Source: an uncultured Methylobacillus sp.
Lineage (GTDB): Bacteria > Pseudomonadota > Gammaproteobacteria > Burkholderiales > Methylophilaceae
Assembly (NCBI GenBank): GCA_946478865.1
Contig: CAMLDO010000001.1
Location: 62,001 to 126,000, forward strand
Direction of reading: 5' to 3'
Length of the DNA stretch: 64,000 nucleotides
Every line of letters begins with the position of its first letter. The first letter of the stretch is position 1. Below the pieces are notes generated by a model that worked only from the letters and a program-made list of their open reading frames with translations, searched no databases and had not been told where the DNA came from. The translations under genes and the position numbers were made by a program. This document shows positions 36,400-46,600 of this stretch, piece by piece.

Positions 36400-39210
36400 A
36401 TGCTAGGCGAGGCCGATGCGCGGCATTACCGAGTAAACTCGGCCATATTAGATGGCATTCTATATCAGGAGAGGGATTTGGCAACTTTCGCAACCGCGCC
36501 GGACAGAGTTCCTACACAGGGCGTGGTGCTATGCTCCACGCCGCGCCTGGCGCGGAGTCTCCGCCTGGAGCAGGGGCGTCTCCAGCGCGATGGCGGAGCA
36601 ACAAAATGGCAGCCGCCGACAATTCTGACGCTGGCGCAATGGCTGGACGATATCGTGTCGCGCGCAGTGCTGGCTGGCGAACTTTCTCCCGAAATCCTGC
36701 CGCGCCAGGTGCTGGACCCACTGGCTGAACGGCTGCTGTGGGAACGTTCCATCGAGAAGCACACGCGAGATGAGGCCGCCCAAGCCCTTTTTGATATGGC
36801 GGGATTGGCTCGCACTGCCGCCGAGGCCCACAAACTGATGGTGGAGTGGGCGGTGGAGCTGCCTCCTACGGGGCATACCGAAGAAACGCGTCACTTTCTC
36901 CAGTGGCGCGACACTTTCCTTGTGTTGTGCCGCCAGTATCAGGTGCTGGATTCCGCCAGCGCTATCGAACAGCAAATCCAGGCGATACAGCGCGGCGCGG
37001 GTCACTTGCCTCCCGGGTTGTGCCTTGCCGGATTCGACCGCTTGAGTCCACAGGAAAGGCGATTGCTGAAGGTGCTGGAGGAGCGCGGCGTGCTCATCGA
37101 AACCTGGTCGCCCGGATCGGCGCATCCGGGGAATGCATATCAGATCGCGTGCGACGATGCCGAGGCCGAATGCCGCGCAGCGGTTGCCTGGGTTGCCGAG
37201 CGCATGGAAAAGAATCCCGCCGCTCGGCTCGCCATCGTCGCGCCCGAACTCGGCGTGCTGCGGTCGCGGCTGCTGGCCCTGCTTGACGATGCCCTGCATC
37301 CCCACTCCGCGCTTCCTGAGTATGCCGAAACGCCGCGGGCTTATGACTTTTCGCTCGGCGATCCGTTGTCCTCCAACCCCGTTATCAGTTGCGGTCTCGA
37401 CCTGCTGCGGCTCGGGGTTCGCCGCTACCGTATCCCCCAGCAGGATGCGGGCCGTCTGTTGCGCAATGTCTACTGGTCGGCGGGGCTGTTCGAGGCGGAT
37501 GCGCGCGCGCGACTCGATGCCCGCATGCGCGGACGCCTTCCGCTACGCACCAGTCTGGATCAGTTATTGCGGCTGGCGCGCAAGGCAGAGCTGGAAGGCG
37601 CGAACCTGCGTCGCCTCATCGAGCATCTGGAAGCCATGGCGACGGCCGCTTCCGCCTGGCCGCGCAAGCAGACGGCGCGGGCGTGGGCTTCGTCCTTTGC
37701 TGCCTTGCTGGATGCGGCGGGGTGGCCGGGCGAACGCAGCCTGTCCAGCCACGAATATCAGGCGGTGCAGGCATGGGATGCGGCTCTGGCCGATTTCGGG
37801 CGTCTGGAAGAACTGCTCGGCCCGCTCGATGCCGGTTCCGCCTTGCAGCGTTTTTCCGCGTTATTGCAGGAGCGCATCTTCCAGCCGGAAGCCGAGGGCG
37901 AGCCGCGCGTCGCAGTGATGGGCATGCTGGAAGCTTCGGCGGCGCCGCTCGATGCCGTCTGGGTCATGGGCATGAACGATCACCAGTGGCCGCCGCCGCC
38001 GCGTCCCAATCCGCTGCTGCCGGCGGAGGCGCAGCGGCGCGTCAATGCTCCGAATGCCGGCAGCAGCGTCCAGGCGGAATTCGCCAAGGCCATACATGAG
38101 CGCCTGCTGCGGTCCGCGCCGGAAATCGTCTTTTCCTGGTCGCATCGCGACGGCGAGCGCGAATTACGCCCAAGCCCGACGCTGGCCGACTTGCCAGTAA
38201 CGGAGAATTCGCCGAGCCTCTCCCGCACGCTCGCGGAAACGCTCGCAACTCCGGCGGCGATGGAGTGGCTGGACGATCACCAGGCCCCACCCGTCGGGGC
38301 TGACGAAAATCTCGGCGGCGGCACCGGCTTGCTCAAGGCGCAGGCCATTTGCCCGGCCTGGGCTTTTTATCGCTACAGGCTGGGTGCACGGGCGCTGGAC
38401 GAGCCGGTGGAAGGTCTGGACGCAATTGGCCGTGGCAGCCTGCTGCATCTTGTCTTGCAGATGTTCTGGCAAGGGCGTACGTCCGAATATCTGCAAGCGC
38501 TGACCGGAGAGGAGTTGCAAGCTGCAATTGCAGAAGCGGTGGAGCAGGGCATGCGTCGTTTTGTCGAACAGTGCGACGAGCCGATGCCGGCCCAGTTCGC
38601 CGCCCTGGAAAAGCTGCGATTGCAGCGCCTGCTTGCTCTCTGGCTGGAGCTGGAAAAAGCGCGTTCCCCGTTTGAGGTGGTGGAATGCGAGCGTCGCATC
38701 GAGCTCGAAATCGAAGGCTTGCATGTCAAGCTGGTGCTGGACCGTGTGGATGCATTACCCGACGGCCGGCTCGTGGTCCTGGATTACAAGACCGGGGCCA
38801 GCGTCACTCATCGCAGCTGGGCGGAAGACCGTATCGCCGAACCGCAGCTGCCCATATACGCCGCACTGGCGCTGAAGGATGGAGACATCGCGGCCGTATG
38901 CTTTGCCAAGGTGCAGTCCGCCGAGCAGAAATTCATCGGCATCGCGGCAGATGGCGAAGTCCTGCCAGGCGTTGCCGGACTGGAAGGTGCGCGACGGCTC
39001 TTTCCGGAAGAGCGCTTTCCCGACTGGGGGGCTTTGATCAGGCACTGGCGTGACAGTATCGGGGCGATTGCGGCGGAAATACGCACAGGAGAGGCGGGCG
39101 TACGCTTTCGCAGCGAGGACGAATTGCGCGATTGCGACGTAAAACCGCTGCTGCGTTTGCCGGAGCGGAAATTGCAGCTCGAACGGCCGCGCGGCCTGCC
39201 ATCGATATGA
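36400..39210 (+). CDS. AddB-like PD-(D/E)XK nuclease, probable recombination/repair protein
   Basis: The 936-aa protein resembles the AddB-like 'probable DNA repair protein' family found in betaproteobacteria beside a UvrD-type helicase. The N-terminal part is an inactivated helicase-like region (LCSTPRLARSLRLEQ, then LTLAQWLDD). The C-terminal part is a RecB-type nuclease with GRGSLLHLVLQMFW (motif I His), an Asp after VLDRVD, and Asp795-Tyr-Lys797 (VLDYKTGA). It should process double-strand DNA ends together with the AddA-like helicase at 43.7-47.0 kb. The start at 36400 has AAGG eight bases upstream. In contrast to the usual arrangement, three unrelated genes separate it from its helicase partner. 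Confidence 0.85.
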   Translation: MLGEADARHYRVNSAILDGILYQERDLATFATAPDRVPTQGVVLCSTPRLARSLRLEQGRLQRDGGATKWQPPTILTLAQWLDDIVSRAVLAGELSPEILPRQVLDPLAERLLWERSIEKHTRDEAAQALFDMAGLARTAAEAHKLMVEWAVELPPTGHTEETRHFLQWRDTFLVLCRQYQVLDSASAIEQQIQAIQRGAGHLPPGLCLAGFDRLSPQERRLLKVLEERGVLIETWSPGSAHPGNAYQIACDDAEAECRAAVAWVAERMEKNPAARLAIVAPELGVLRSRLLALLDDALHPHSALPEYAETPRAYDFSLGDPLSSNPVISCGLDLLRLGVRRYRIPQQDAGRLLRNVYWSAGLFEADARARLDARMRGRLPLRTSLDQLLRLARKAELEGANLRRLIEHLEAMATAASAWPRKQTARAWASSFAALLDAAGWPGERSLSSHEYQAVQAWDAALADFGRLEELLGPLDAGSALQRFSALLQERIFQPEAEGEPRVAVMGMLEASAAPLDAVWVMGMNDHQWPPPPRPNPLLPAEAQRRVNAPNAGSSVQAEFAKAIHERLLRSAPEIVFSWSHRDGERELRPSPTLADLPVTENSPSLSRTLAETLATPAAMEWLDDHQAPPVGADENLGGGTGLLKAQAICPAWAFYRYRLGARALDEPVEGLDAIGRGSLLHLVLQMFWQGRTSEYLQALTGEELQAAIAEAVEQGMRRFVEQCDEPMPAQFAALEKLRLQRLLALWLELEKARSPFEVVECERRIELEIEGLHVKLVLDRVDALPDGRLVVLDYKTGASVTHRSWAEDRIAEPQLPIYAALALKDGDIAAVCFAKVQSAEQKFIGIAADGEVLPGVAGLEGARRLFPEERFPDWGALIRHWRDSIGAIAAEIRTGEAGVRFRSEDELRDCDVKPLLRLPERKLQLERPRGLPSI

Positions 39211-39351
39211 ACAAGTTGATATCCATTCAATGGCAACTTCAGTAGAATCCCAAGCGGGAGTTGGCTGGTTGTGTGCTGGCGAGTTCCTGAGGTAAAACCG
39301 GAAGACTGGCCGCAGGTATCAAAAAAAGATTGGAACCGCAAGCAACCTCCT

Positions 39352-41004
39352 ATGGCACCCTGGATGTCGTCGTTCTTTACAGCACGCAGAGCTGCATTCG
39401 CACTCTGCGTCGGCCTGTTGGCGCTTGCATCGCTGTGTTGGGCCGACGCTCGCGACCTGGCCGGTACATGGTATCAGGACGCGGCAGGGCACTATCGCGG
39501 CGAATACAGGATCGATGATGCCGGGCCGAAGCCGATCGCCAAGGTGGCGCCTTCCGGAGGACGCTTCTGGCACGCTGCCGATTTTTCCGTGGCGGCAGAC
39601 GGCCGCTATATCGTCGACTTCAAGAATACCTCCATCATCGACCGCTTCAGCCATCGCATCTATGACGATGAGCAACGCCTGGTCGCTTCTGTTACCGGCG
39701 GCTTCGATGGCGCCGAAGAAAATCCCTTCTTTCTCCGGCATGGCCGCGAGGTGGAGCTGAAGGCCGGCCATTACCGGCTGATCACCGAGGTTGAATCGCC
39801 GTTTTTCCTGGCTGTCCCCGAACCCTACGTCGACACTTTGCAGCATTATCGGCAGGCCATCATGCTGCCCAATGCCCTCACGCTGGTGGGCCTGGGCATT
39901 TTCCTTGGCTTAGGAATCTACTACTCGGCGCTGGCTCTGGTGCGCAACCGTCGAGCGGAATGCATGTATTCGCTGTTCATCCTCGGCAACCTGCTGTTCA
40001 ACGGCAGCGCGCTGCTGGTTTTCCCGCAGTTGATGGACATGCACTGGATCTATCTCGTCAGCCTGCCCATCCTGTTTTCCAATATTGCCTACATCCTGTT
40101 CGTGATGGCCTTGCTGGAAATCGGCCCCCGCACCCAGCCGCGTCTTTACCGGGCCGGCCGGATCATTCTCGGGATGATGTGCGTATTCCTGCTGGTGGCC
40201 GCTTTCAAGCCGAACTGGTCGCTGGAACTTGACCGCTACGGTGTCGGCCTGTTCCTCACATACGGGCTGACCGCCGGTATCCTGCGTTCGCGCCAAGGCA
40301 GCATTTCGGCCCGGCTCTACCTGATCGCGATTGCCATTTTCTTCATGTTGGGCGGGGTGGCGATCACGCAGGCGCAGCTGAGCGGAATATATACGCTCTA
40401 CATCGAACATGTCGGCCTTCTCGCAGTCGCGGTCGAGGTGATCCTGCTGGCGCTGGTACTGTCCTATCAGTTTGCGCAGTTGCATCACGAAAAGGAGCAG
40501 GCCCTGGCGCGCATGGAGGCCAGCAACCGCATCGCCCATACCGACGCTTTGACCGGACTGGCAAACCGTTATGCCCTGGATATCGAACTGGAGCTCTTGC
40601 ATCCGGAAGCGTCGCTGACCTTTCTCGACCTCGACGGGCTCAAGTATTACAACGACCAGTTCGGGCATGCGCGCGGCGACGAGTTGCTGCGCGGCTTCTC
40701 TGGCCACCTTTCGGCTTTTCTCGATAACGAGGGTCGCCTTTTCCGTATCGGCGGCGATGAGTTTGCGATCACCATGCCCGCAGGCAACCTGAAGCGTATC
40801 GAGGCTCTGCTGTGGGACACCATGGCCTGTCTGCATACGGGCGGTTTCGAGTTTGCAGGGGTCAGCGCGGGCACGGCGTTCGTGTACGAGACGCATAACC
40901 GGAGCGAACTGAAGCACCTCGCCGATACGCGCATGTATGAGAACAAGCGCAAGCGCAAGCAGGCAGAGCTGGATTTGCGGATGGACGTGTTCATCCGGCC
41001 ATAA
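39352..41004 (+). CDS. 7TMR-type membrane diguanylate cyclase
   Basis: The product is 550 aa. A signal peptide (about residues 1-33, ending CWA/DAR) precedes a periplasmic beta-rich domain of the 7TMR-DISM kind. Seven membrane helices follow, from about residue 165 to 380, then a cytoplasmic GGDEF domain with intact GGDEF (467-471) and FLDLDGLKYYNDQFGHARGDELL. No RxxD I-site precedes the signature, so product inhibition may be missing. It should synthesise cyclic di-GMP in response to an extracellular ligand. The start is uncertain: GTG at 39271 has GGGAG upstream but adds 27 unlikely residues before the signal peptide; ATG at 39352 or 39364 fits better. Confidence 0.85.
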   Translation: MAPWMSSFFTARRAAFALCVGLLALASLCWADARDLAGTWYQDAAGHYRGEYRIDDAGPKPIAKVAPSGGRFWHAADFSVAADGRYIVDFKNTSIIDRFSHRIYDDEQRLVASVTGGFDGAEENPFFLRHGREVELKAGHYRLITEVESPFFLAVPEPYVDTLQHYRQAIMLPNALTLVGLGIFLGLGIYYSALALVRNRRAECMYSLFILGNLLFNGSALLVFPQLMDMHWIYLVSLPILFSNIAYILFVMALLEIGPRTQPRLYRAGRIILGMMCVFLLVAAFKPNWSLELDRYGVGLFLTYGLTAGILRSRQGSISARLYLIAIAIFFMLGGVAITQAQLSGIYTLYIEHVGLLAVAVEVILLALVLSYQFAQLHHEKEQALARMEASNRIAHTDALTGLANRYALDIELELLHPEASLTFLDLDGLKYYNDQFGHARGDELLRGFSGHLSAFLDNEGRLFRIGGDEFAITMPAGNLKRIEALLWDTMACLHTGGFEFAGVSAGTAFVYETHNRSELKHLADTRMYENKRKRKQAELDLRMDVFIRP

Positions 41005-41039
41005 CGATAAACAACAGCCACAAACTCAAAGGGGAACGT

Positions 41040-42191
41040 ATGAACGCATCGAAACGCGGGCTCATCTGGCCCGTGGTCCTGTCTCTCGTGTTGCCGCTGG
41101 TCGCTGCCTGGTTTGTTTATCCCGATACTCACCAGCCTCCCGGCTTCGGTGTGTTTCCTCCGCTGTATGTGCCCGGTACGCCCGGTTTCAATCTGGTGAT
41201 TTTCTGTCTGCTGGCGCTGGTCGAGGCCGCGCTTCTGATTTTCCTGCTATTTCCGCAGAAATTCGGCTTCAAGCCGGTGCCGCCCGCGCCCGCGCCGCAA
41301 CCGGCAAATTTTCCTGTGTGGTTCTGGATAGGGGCGGTCGTCACGCTGTTCTTCTGGTGGCTGATGTGGGCACGCGTCACGCCCTTCGGCGATCTGGTCT
41401 ATTACGCCTTCTCGCCGCTATGGTGGGGGTTCATCTTCACGCTGGACGGCATCGTCTACAAGCGCAGCGGCGGCAATTCCCTGCTCGCAAAGCGGCCGAA
41501 GACCTTCGCCATCAGCGCGATCATTTCGCTGATCGGCTGGAGCTATTTCGAGTACTACGACTATTTCGCGCTGGGCACCTGGTATTACCCGAATTCCACG
41601 ATGCCCGAGCTGAGCCATCAGACCGTGGTCGCGATCTATCTGGTGGCCTACACCACCGTGTGGCCGGCCGTGTTCGAGTGGTACACGCTGCTCAATACCT
41701 GCCCCAAGCTGGCGGTGCGCTATACCGACGGTCCGAAGCTGGCACTGCCCGGCAACCTGCTCATGTGGGCGGGATTCGCGATGGTCACGGCCATGGTGTT
41801 CTGGCCGCATCCGTTGTTCTGGGTGGTGTGGATAGGGACGCTCGCGATTTTTGCCGGGCTGCTGATCCGGCTGAACATATGGACCCCGTTCACCGCATTG
41901 GCTCAAGGCAATTGGGGCCCCATGATCCTCATGGCGCTCGCGACGCTGCTCAACGGCTTTTTCTGGGAGATGTGGAATTACGGCAGTGCGCATCCGGAGT
42001 TGCCGGTGACCAATCCGAATTACTGGGTCTACGACGTGCCTTACGTCAACGTGATCCACATCTTCTCGGAGATGCCTCTGCTCGGTTATTTCGGCTACAT
42101 GCCGTTCGGCTTGCTGGTGTGGGTGATGTTCATCTGGGCGGGCAAGCTGTTCGGCTTCGATACCACGTTGCTGGATTCCGAACCTAAATAG
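41040..42191 (+). CDS. Polytopic membrane protein of unknown function
   Basis: The 383-aa protein has about ten hydrophobic segments and many Trp, Tyr and Phe residues. The first helix (about 8-25) is followed by a Pro-rich loop (GVFPPLYVPGTPG), and another Pro/Ala-rich loop (PVPPAPAPQPANFP) comes around residue 80. Motifs such as FEYYDYFALGTWYYPNS and GFFWEMWNYGSAHPE recur in no family I can name. ATG at 41040 has AGGGGA at suitable distance. It lies 35 bases after the diguanylate cyclase, so co-transcription is likely, and it ends at a terminator shared with the convergent FadL-like gene. Carotenoid-synthesis or lipid-modifying membrane enzymes are possible, but this is only a guess. Confidence 0.8.
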   Translation: MNASKRGLIWPVVLSLVLPLVAAWFVYPDTHQPPGFGVFPPLYVPGTPGFNLVIFCLLALVEAALLIFLLFPQKFGFKPVPPAPAPQPANFPVWFWIGAVVTLFFWWLMWARVTPFGDLVYYAFSPLWWGFIFTLDGIVYKRSGGNSLLAKRPKTFAISAIISLIGWSYFEYYDYFALGTWYYPNSTMPELSHQTVVAIYLVAYTTVWPAVFEWYTLLNTCPKLAVRYTDGPKLALPGNLLMWAGFAMVTAMVFWPHPLFWVVWIGTLAIFAGLLIRLNIWTPFTALAQGNWGPMILMALATLLNGFFWEMWNYGSAHPELPVTNPNYWVYDVPYVNVIHIFSEMPLLGYFGYMPFGLLVWVMFIWAGKLFGFDTTLLDSEPK

Positions 42192-42211
42192 GCAGGCATG
42201 GCATGAAACGA

Positions 42212-42235
42212 AAAAGCCGCCTGAGGGCGGCTTTT
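42212..42235. terminator. Bidirectional terminator between the membrane protein and FadL-like genes
   Basis: A 10-bp stem, AAAAGCCGCC (42212-42221) and GGCGGCTTTT (42226-42235), with a TGAG loop separates two convergent genes and has A/T arms on both sides. Confidence 0.9.
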
Positions 42236-42246
42236 CATTGTCTGGC

Positions 42247-43506
42247 TTACCAGCGCCGACTCAGCATGAAATGGAAAAAGATGGCTTCGTTCCTGATTTC
42301 CGCTTCGCCGAACAACGGGTTGGTGTATTTCTCGCCCACTGGCAGCATCCATTCCACGCCGCCGGTCGCGGTCCAATCATTCCCGATCTTGCGAGCGGCA
42401 CCGAAGGTAAGGTGATGTTCCAGGATACCGGCCAGCAGCGGACTGGAGTTTTTGCGCGGGATCGGGTTCTGGCCGTAGTTATGGCCGGCATACAGCGTCG
42501 TGCGGTCATCCCAGCGATAGGCGAGACCGGTGGCGATCACCCACTGGTCCTTCCAGTCGGCTGCCGATGTCGGGAACGGGTAAACGGCAGGTGCGGAAGG
42601 ATTGTTGGGATCAGTTGCTCTTACCGTGACATCGTTGATCGCATCATCCCAATTCAACCAGTTCAGCTTGAACGAAAGCAGCAGATCTTCATTAGGTTTG
42701 AAGGCAACACCCAGTGCGACCTCGCGCGGAAGGGCAAATCCCTTCACGCTGGCGTCCCGGTATTTGACTTTACCTAGCCCGGCTCCGGTAAAGTCTGCTA
42801 CCAGCGTGCCGCCGGTCATGGGCAGTTCGGTTTTTTCCGTATAGGCCGCTCCCAGCGTCAGCGAAGGACTTACCTTGTATTGCGCGCCGAGCTTGAATCC
42901 AGTGCGTAAGGCGGCTGCATCTTCCAGTTTGTAGCCGGCGAAGGCGGTACCCACGGAGGTGTTGGCAAAGAAGTCCTGCTCGATGCTCGCATAGACGAAG
43001 TTCAGGCTGGCGCCGATGGAGAGGTTTTCGGTGACCTGGCAACCGATACCGGGGATGATCTTGGCGATGCCGAACAGCGAGGCGAGATCGTCGCGATTGC
43101 CGAAAGGCGTGCGGATGTTGTCGAATACCCCGCCCGCGCCGCCTTGGGCAAACAGTCCGATTCCTGCAGTACAGGGCGTATCGGCGATCGGGCGGGCATA
43201 CCCGCCGCCGCCGAGGAAGGTGTAACGGTTGGAGGCATGCTCCTCGTTGCCGTTGCTGTCCTTGTGCACCAGGTCCGTAGTGCGCAGCATGGAGCCGAAC
43301 ACGTCCAGCAAGGGCGACTGGATCTGCGTCAGCCCGGCCGGGTTGGTGTTGAGCGCGCTGGTATCGCGTGCGACGGCCACATCCGCCCCGGCCATAAGCG
43401 TCGACTCGGCGCCGAAGCCGATCAGATTGATGCCATTGGTCGCATGTGCCGGCGCAATGCCGAGACACAATGCCATTCCCCCCAATATCGAGCGATAAGT
43501 ATTCAT
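42247..43506 (-). CDS. FadL/OmpP1-family outer-membrane transporter
   Basis: The 419-aa protein has a signal peptide ending APAHA/TNG, and the mature N-terminus TNGINLIGFG is the plug signature of the FadL family. A stretch of amphipathic strands follows, and the chain ends in an aromatic residue (LSRRW), as needed for insertion by the BAM complex. Members carry hydrophobic compounds such as fatty acids or aromatic hydrocarbons across the outer membrane. The ligand here cannot be predicted. It is a single gene divergent from the AddA-like helicase gene and convergent with the unknown membrane-protein gene. Confidence 0.92.
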   Translation of the reverse strand: MNTYRSILGGMALCLGIAPAHATNGINLIGFGAESTLMAGADVAVARDTSALNTNPAGLTQIQSPLLDVFGSMLRTTDLVHKDSNGNEEHASNRYTFLGGGGYARPIADTPCTAGIGLFAQGGAGGVFDNIRTPFGNRDDLASLFGIAKIIPGIGCQVTENLSIGASLNFVYASIEQDFFANTSVGTAFAGYKLEDAAALRTGFKLGAQYKVSPSLTLGAAYTEKTELPMTGGTLVADFTGAGLGKVKYRDASVKGFALPREVALGVAFKPNEDLLLSFKLNWLNWDDAINDVTVRATDPNNPSAPAVYPFPTSAADWKDQWVIATGLAYRWDDRTTLYAGHNYGQNPIPRKNSSPLLAGILEHHLTFGAARKIGNDWTATGGVEWMLPVGEKYTNPLFGEAEIRNEAIFFHFMLSRRW

Positions 43507-43674
43507 TTTATAAGGAATTAACGATTCGGATCGCTCGCTAGTGTCTCATAAAATCATAATCGGTTTGCATAATTTATACCTCATTTGGGTTATACCGCTT
43601 TATGTGGCTACAAGCGGGTTGTCCGAAGTGGCCGGGCATGGCAGCATCCCGGTTTTGATCCCATCGGCCAATGC

Positions 43675-46600
43675 ATGAACGAACCCGACCTGCTGCAACT
43701 CGATGCCGCCAATCGCGAGCGCGCGCTCGACCTGACTTCTTTCATCGTTGAGGCTCCGGCGGGGGCGGGCAAGACCGAGCTGCTCACGCAACGCTATCTC
43801 AAGCTGCTGGCCGTCGTGCGCGAGCCGGAAGAGATCGTTGCGATCACCTTTACCAACAAGGCCGCAGCGGAAATGCGCGGCCGCGTATTGCAAAGCCTGC
43901 AGGATGCCCATGACGCTGTTCCAGTGACCCAGCCGCACAAGCGCACCACGCGCCAGTTGGCGGAAGCTGCGCTGGCGCGTTCAGGCGAACTTGGCTGGGC
44001 CTTGCTCGATCAGCCCGGCCGGCTGCGCATCAATACCATCGACTCGCTGTGCAGCATGCTCGCGCGGCAAATGCCTTTGATGAGCCGTTTCGGCGCGCAA
44101 CCGGCGGTGAGCGAGGATGCCAGTGTGCATTACCGCGAAGCGGCGCGCCGGGCGATTGCGATGCTGGAGGACGAAGAAGGCGAGGGCGCAGTCACCGAGG
44201 CACTGCGCTATCTCGATAACGACACTGGCCGGCTCGCGGCCTTGCTTGCGGACATGTTGTCCCGGCGCGACCAGTGGCTGCACCATGCCGGCCGCACCTC
44301 GGCGCAGGAAGAGGCGAAAGCCGCACTGCGCCATCTGGTCGAGCACGACATCCGTCGTGCCGCCGAAGTCTTGGACGAGCGGCTGCAGCGCAGCCTGATG
44401 CAGGCGGCACGATATGCCGCTTCCAATCTTCCGTGCGACCACCCGGTCTCCTTGCTGCTGGATTGGGAAACGCCTGTGCGTCCCGTGGCTGAAGCATTGC
44501 CGATGTGGCGGGCCTTGTGCGACATGCTGCTTACTTCCGGCGGCGAGTGCCGCAAGGAGCGCGGCATCAACATCAAGAACGGTTTCCCCGCCACCGAAGA
44601 GGGCAAGGCATACAAGCAGATGCTGCTGGACGTGATCGTCGAAATTGCCGATCCCCAGACTCTCGCACGGCTGCGTTCGCTGCCCGATTTGCGCAATCAT
44701 GACGAGGAGTGGCACATCGTCGGCAATCTCGCGCGTCTGCTGCAATTGGGCGCGGCGCATCTGACCGGCGTATTCCAGGAGGCGGGCGAGGTGGATTTCG
44801 TCGAGATTTCCACGCGCGCACTGCAGGCGCTGGAGGACGAAACTGGCCCGACCGAGCTCGCGATGCGGCTCGATTACCGCATCCAGCATCTGCTGGTGGA
44901 CGAATTCCAGGACACGAGCCCGGCGCAGGTCGCCTTGCTGGAGCGCCTGACGCTGGGTTGGGAGCCGGACGACGGCCGCACCATTTTCTGCGTCGGCGAT
45001 CCGATGCAATCGATCTACCGTTTCCGCAAGGCGGACGTGGGCCTGTTTCTGCATGTCGCCGAGGCAGGTATCGGACACCTCGCCCTGGAGCGCCTGCACC
45101 TCACGCGCAACAATCGCTCCTGTCCCGCGGTGGTGGATTGGGTCAATGACTGTTTTGCGCATGTTTTTCCGCAGCACGACAGTGTGACGCGGGGTGCGAT
45201 CAGTTACCGGCGCTTTGCAGCCACGCGCGAGCCTATGCCGGACGAAGGCGTGTTGGTGCATGCGCTTGCCTCGGCCGCCGGTGCAGGCACCGAGGCGCTG
45301 GCACTGCTCGAAGCCATGCGTGTAGCCGATCTCATCGAGCAGGAGCGGCGCGAATATCCGGGGCGACCCATCGCCGTACTGGTGCGTGCCCGCAGCCATC
45401 TGGAAGCGCTGGTGGCGGAAATTCGCCGCAACCGCCCGCAACTCAAGTTTCAGGCAGTGGAAATCGAATGTCTGGGCGGGCGGCAAGCGGTGCAGGATGC
45501 CATGGCATTAACACGTGCGATGCTGCATCGGGCGGACCGCGTGCACTGGCTGGCGATTTTGCGTGCCCCCTGGTGCGGTCTGACGCTGGCGGATCTGCAC
45601 GCACTGGCGGCAGACAATACGACATCCACTGTCTGGCGCCTCATGCAGGATGAGGAACGGGTGTCGCGCCTCAGCGAGGATGGCCAGCGTCGGCTGAAAC
45701 ATGTGCGCACGGCGTTGGAGGGAAGTTTCACGCATCAGGGGCGGCAGCCGCTGCGCCGCTGGGTGGAATCGGCCTGGCTGCGTCTCGCAGGTCCCGAATG
45801 CCTGTGGGAGGCGGGCGACGTGCGCGATGTGCAGGCCTATTTTGACCTGATCGAAGACCTGGACAACGCCGGCACGTTCGATCCCGATCAACTCGAAATC
45901 GTGCTGTCCGAGTTATATGCCGCCCCGGATGCGGAAGCGGACGGTAGCCTGCAATTCATGACGCTGCACAAGTCCAAGGGGCTGGAATTCGATACCGTGA
46001 TACTGCCAGGTTTGCACCGTCAGCCCAAAAATACCGATTCCCAGCTATTGCTGTGGGAGGATGTGCAAATCGACGGCGATGCGCCGCAACTGGTGGCTGC
46101 GCCATGGGTGCCGCGCCATCTTCGCGACGATCTGGCGACCCCCTACGACTATCTGCGCGGCCTTGAATGCGAGCGCTCCGCCAACGAATCGGCTCGTGTG
46201 CTGTATGTCGGCGCCACGCGCGCCATTCGCCGGCTGCATCTGGTCGGCGCGGTCTGTCTGGATGCCAAGGGCGAGGTTAAGCCTCCAGCCGGAAGTTTTC
46301 TCGAATTGTTATGGGGCGCTGTCGGCGGCGAATTCCTGCATGCAGCCGAATCCCCGCTTCCACCGCCCGAACAGCGGGGAAGCGAGGACTTTATCCCGCA
46401 ATTGATTCGTCTGCCCGAACCGCGCATACCGGAAATTCTTGTGCAGTCTGGTGGCGTGGCGGGCGGAGGGAATCCCCACGAAATCGTCCGTGGTCGCGAT
46501 CAGGGCAGTCTGGAAGCGAGCTGCGGTACTCTGGCACATCTCTATATGGAAATGATTGCACGGGAAGGCATAGCGCGATGGAATGTGGATAGACTGCAAC

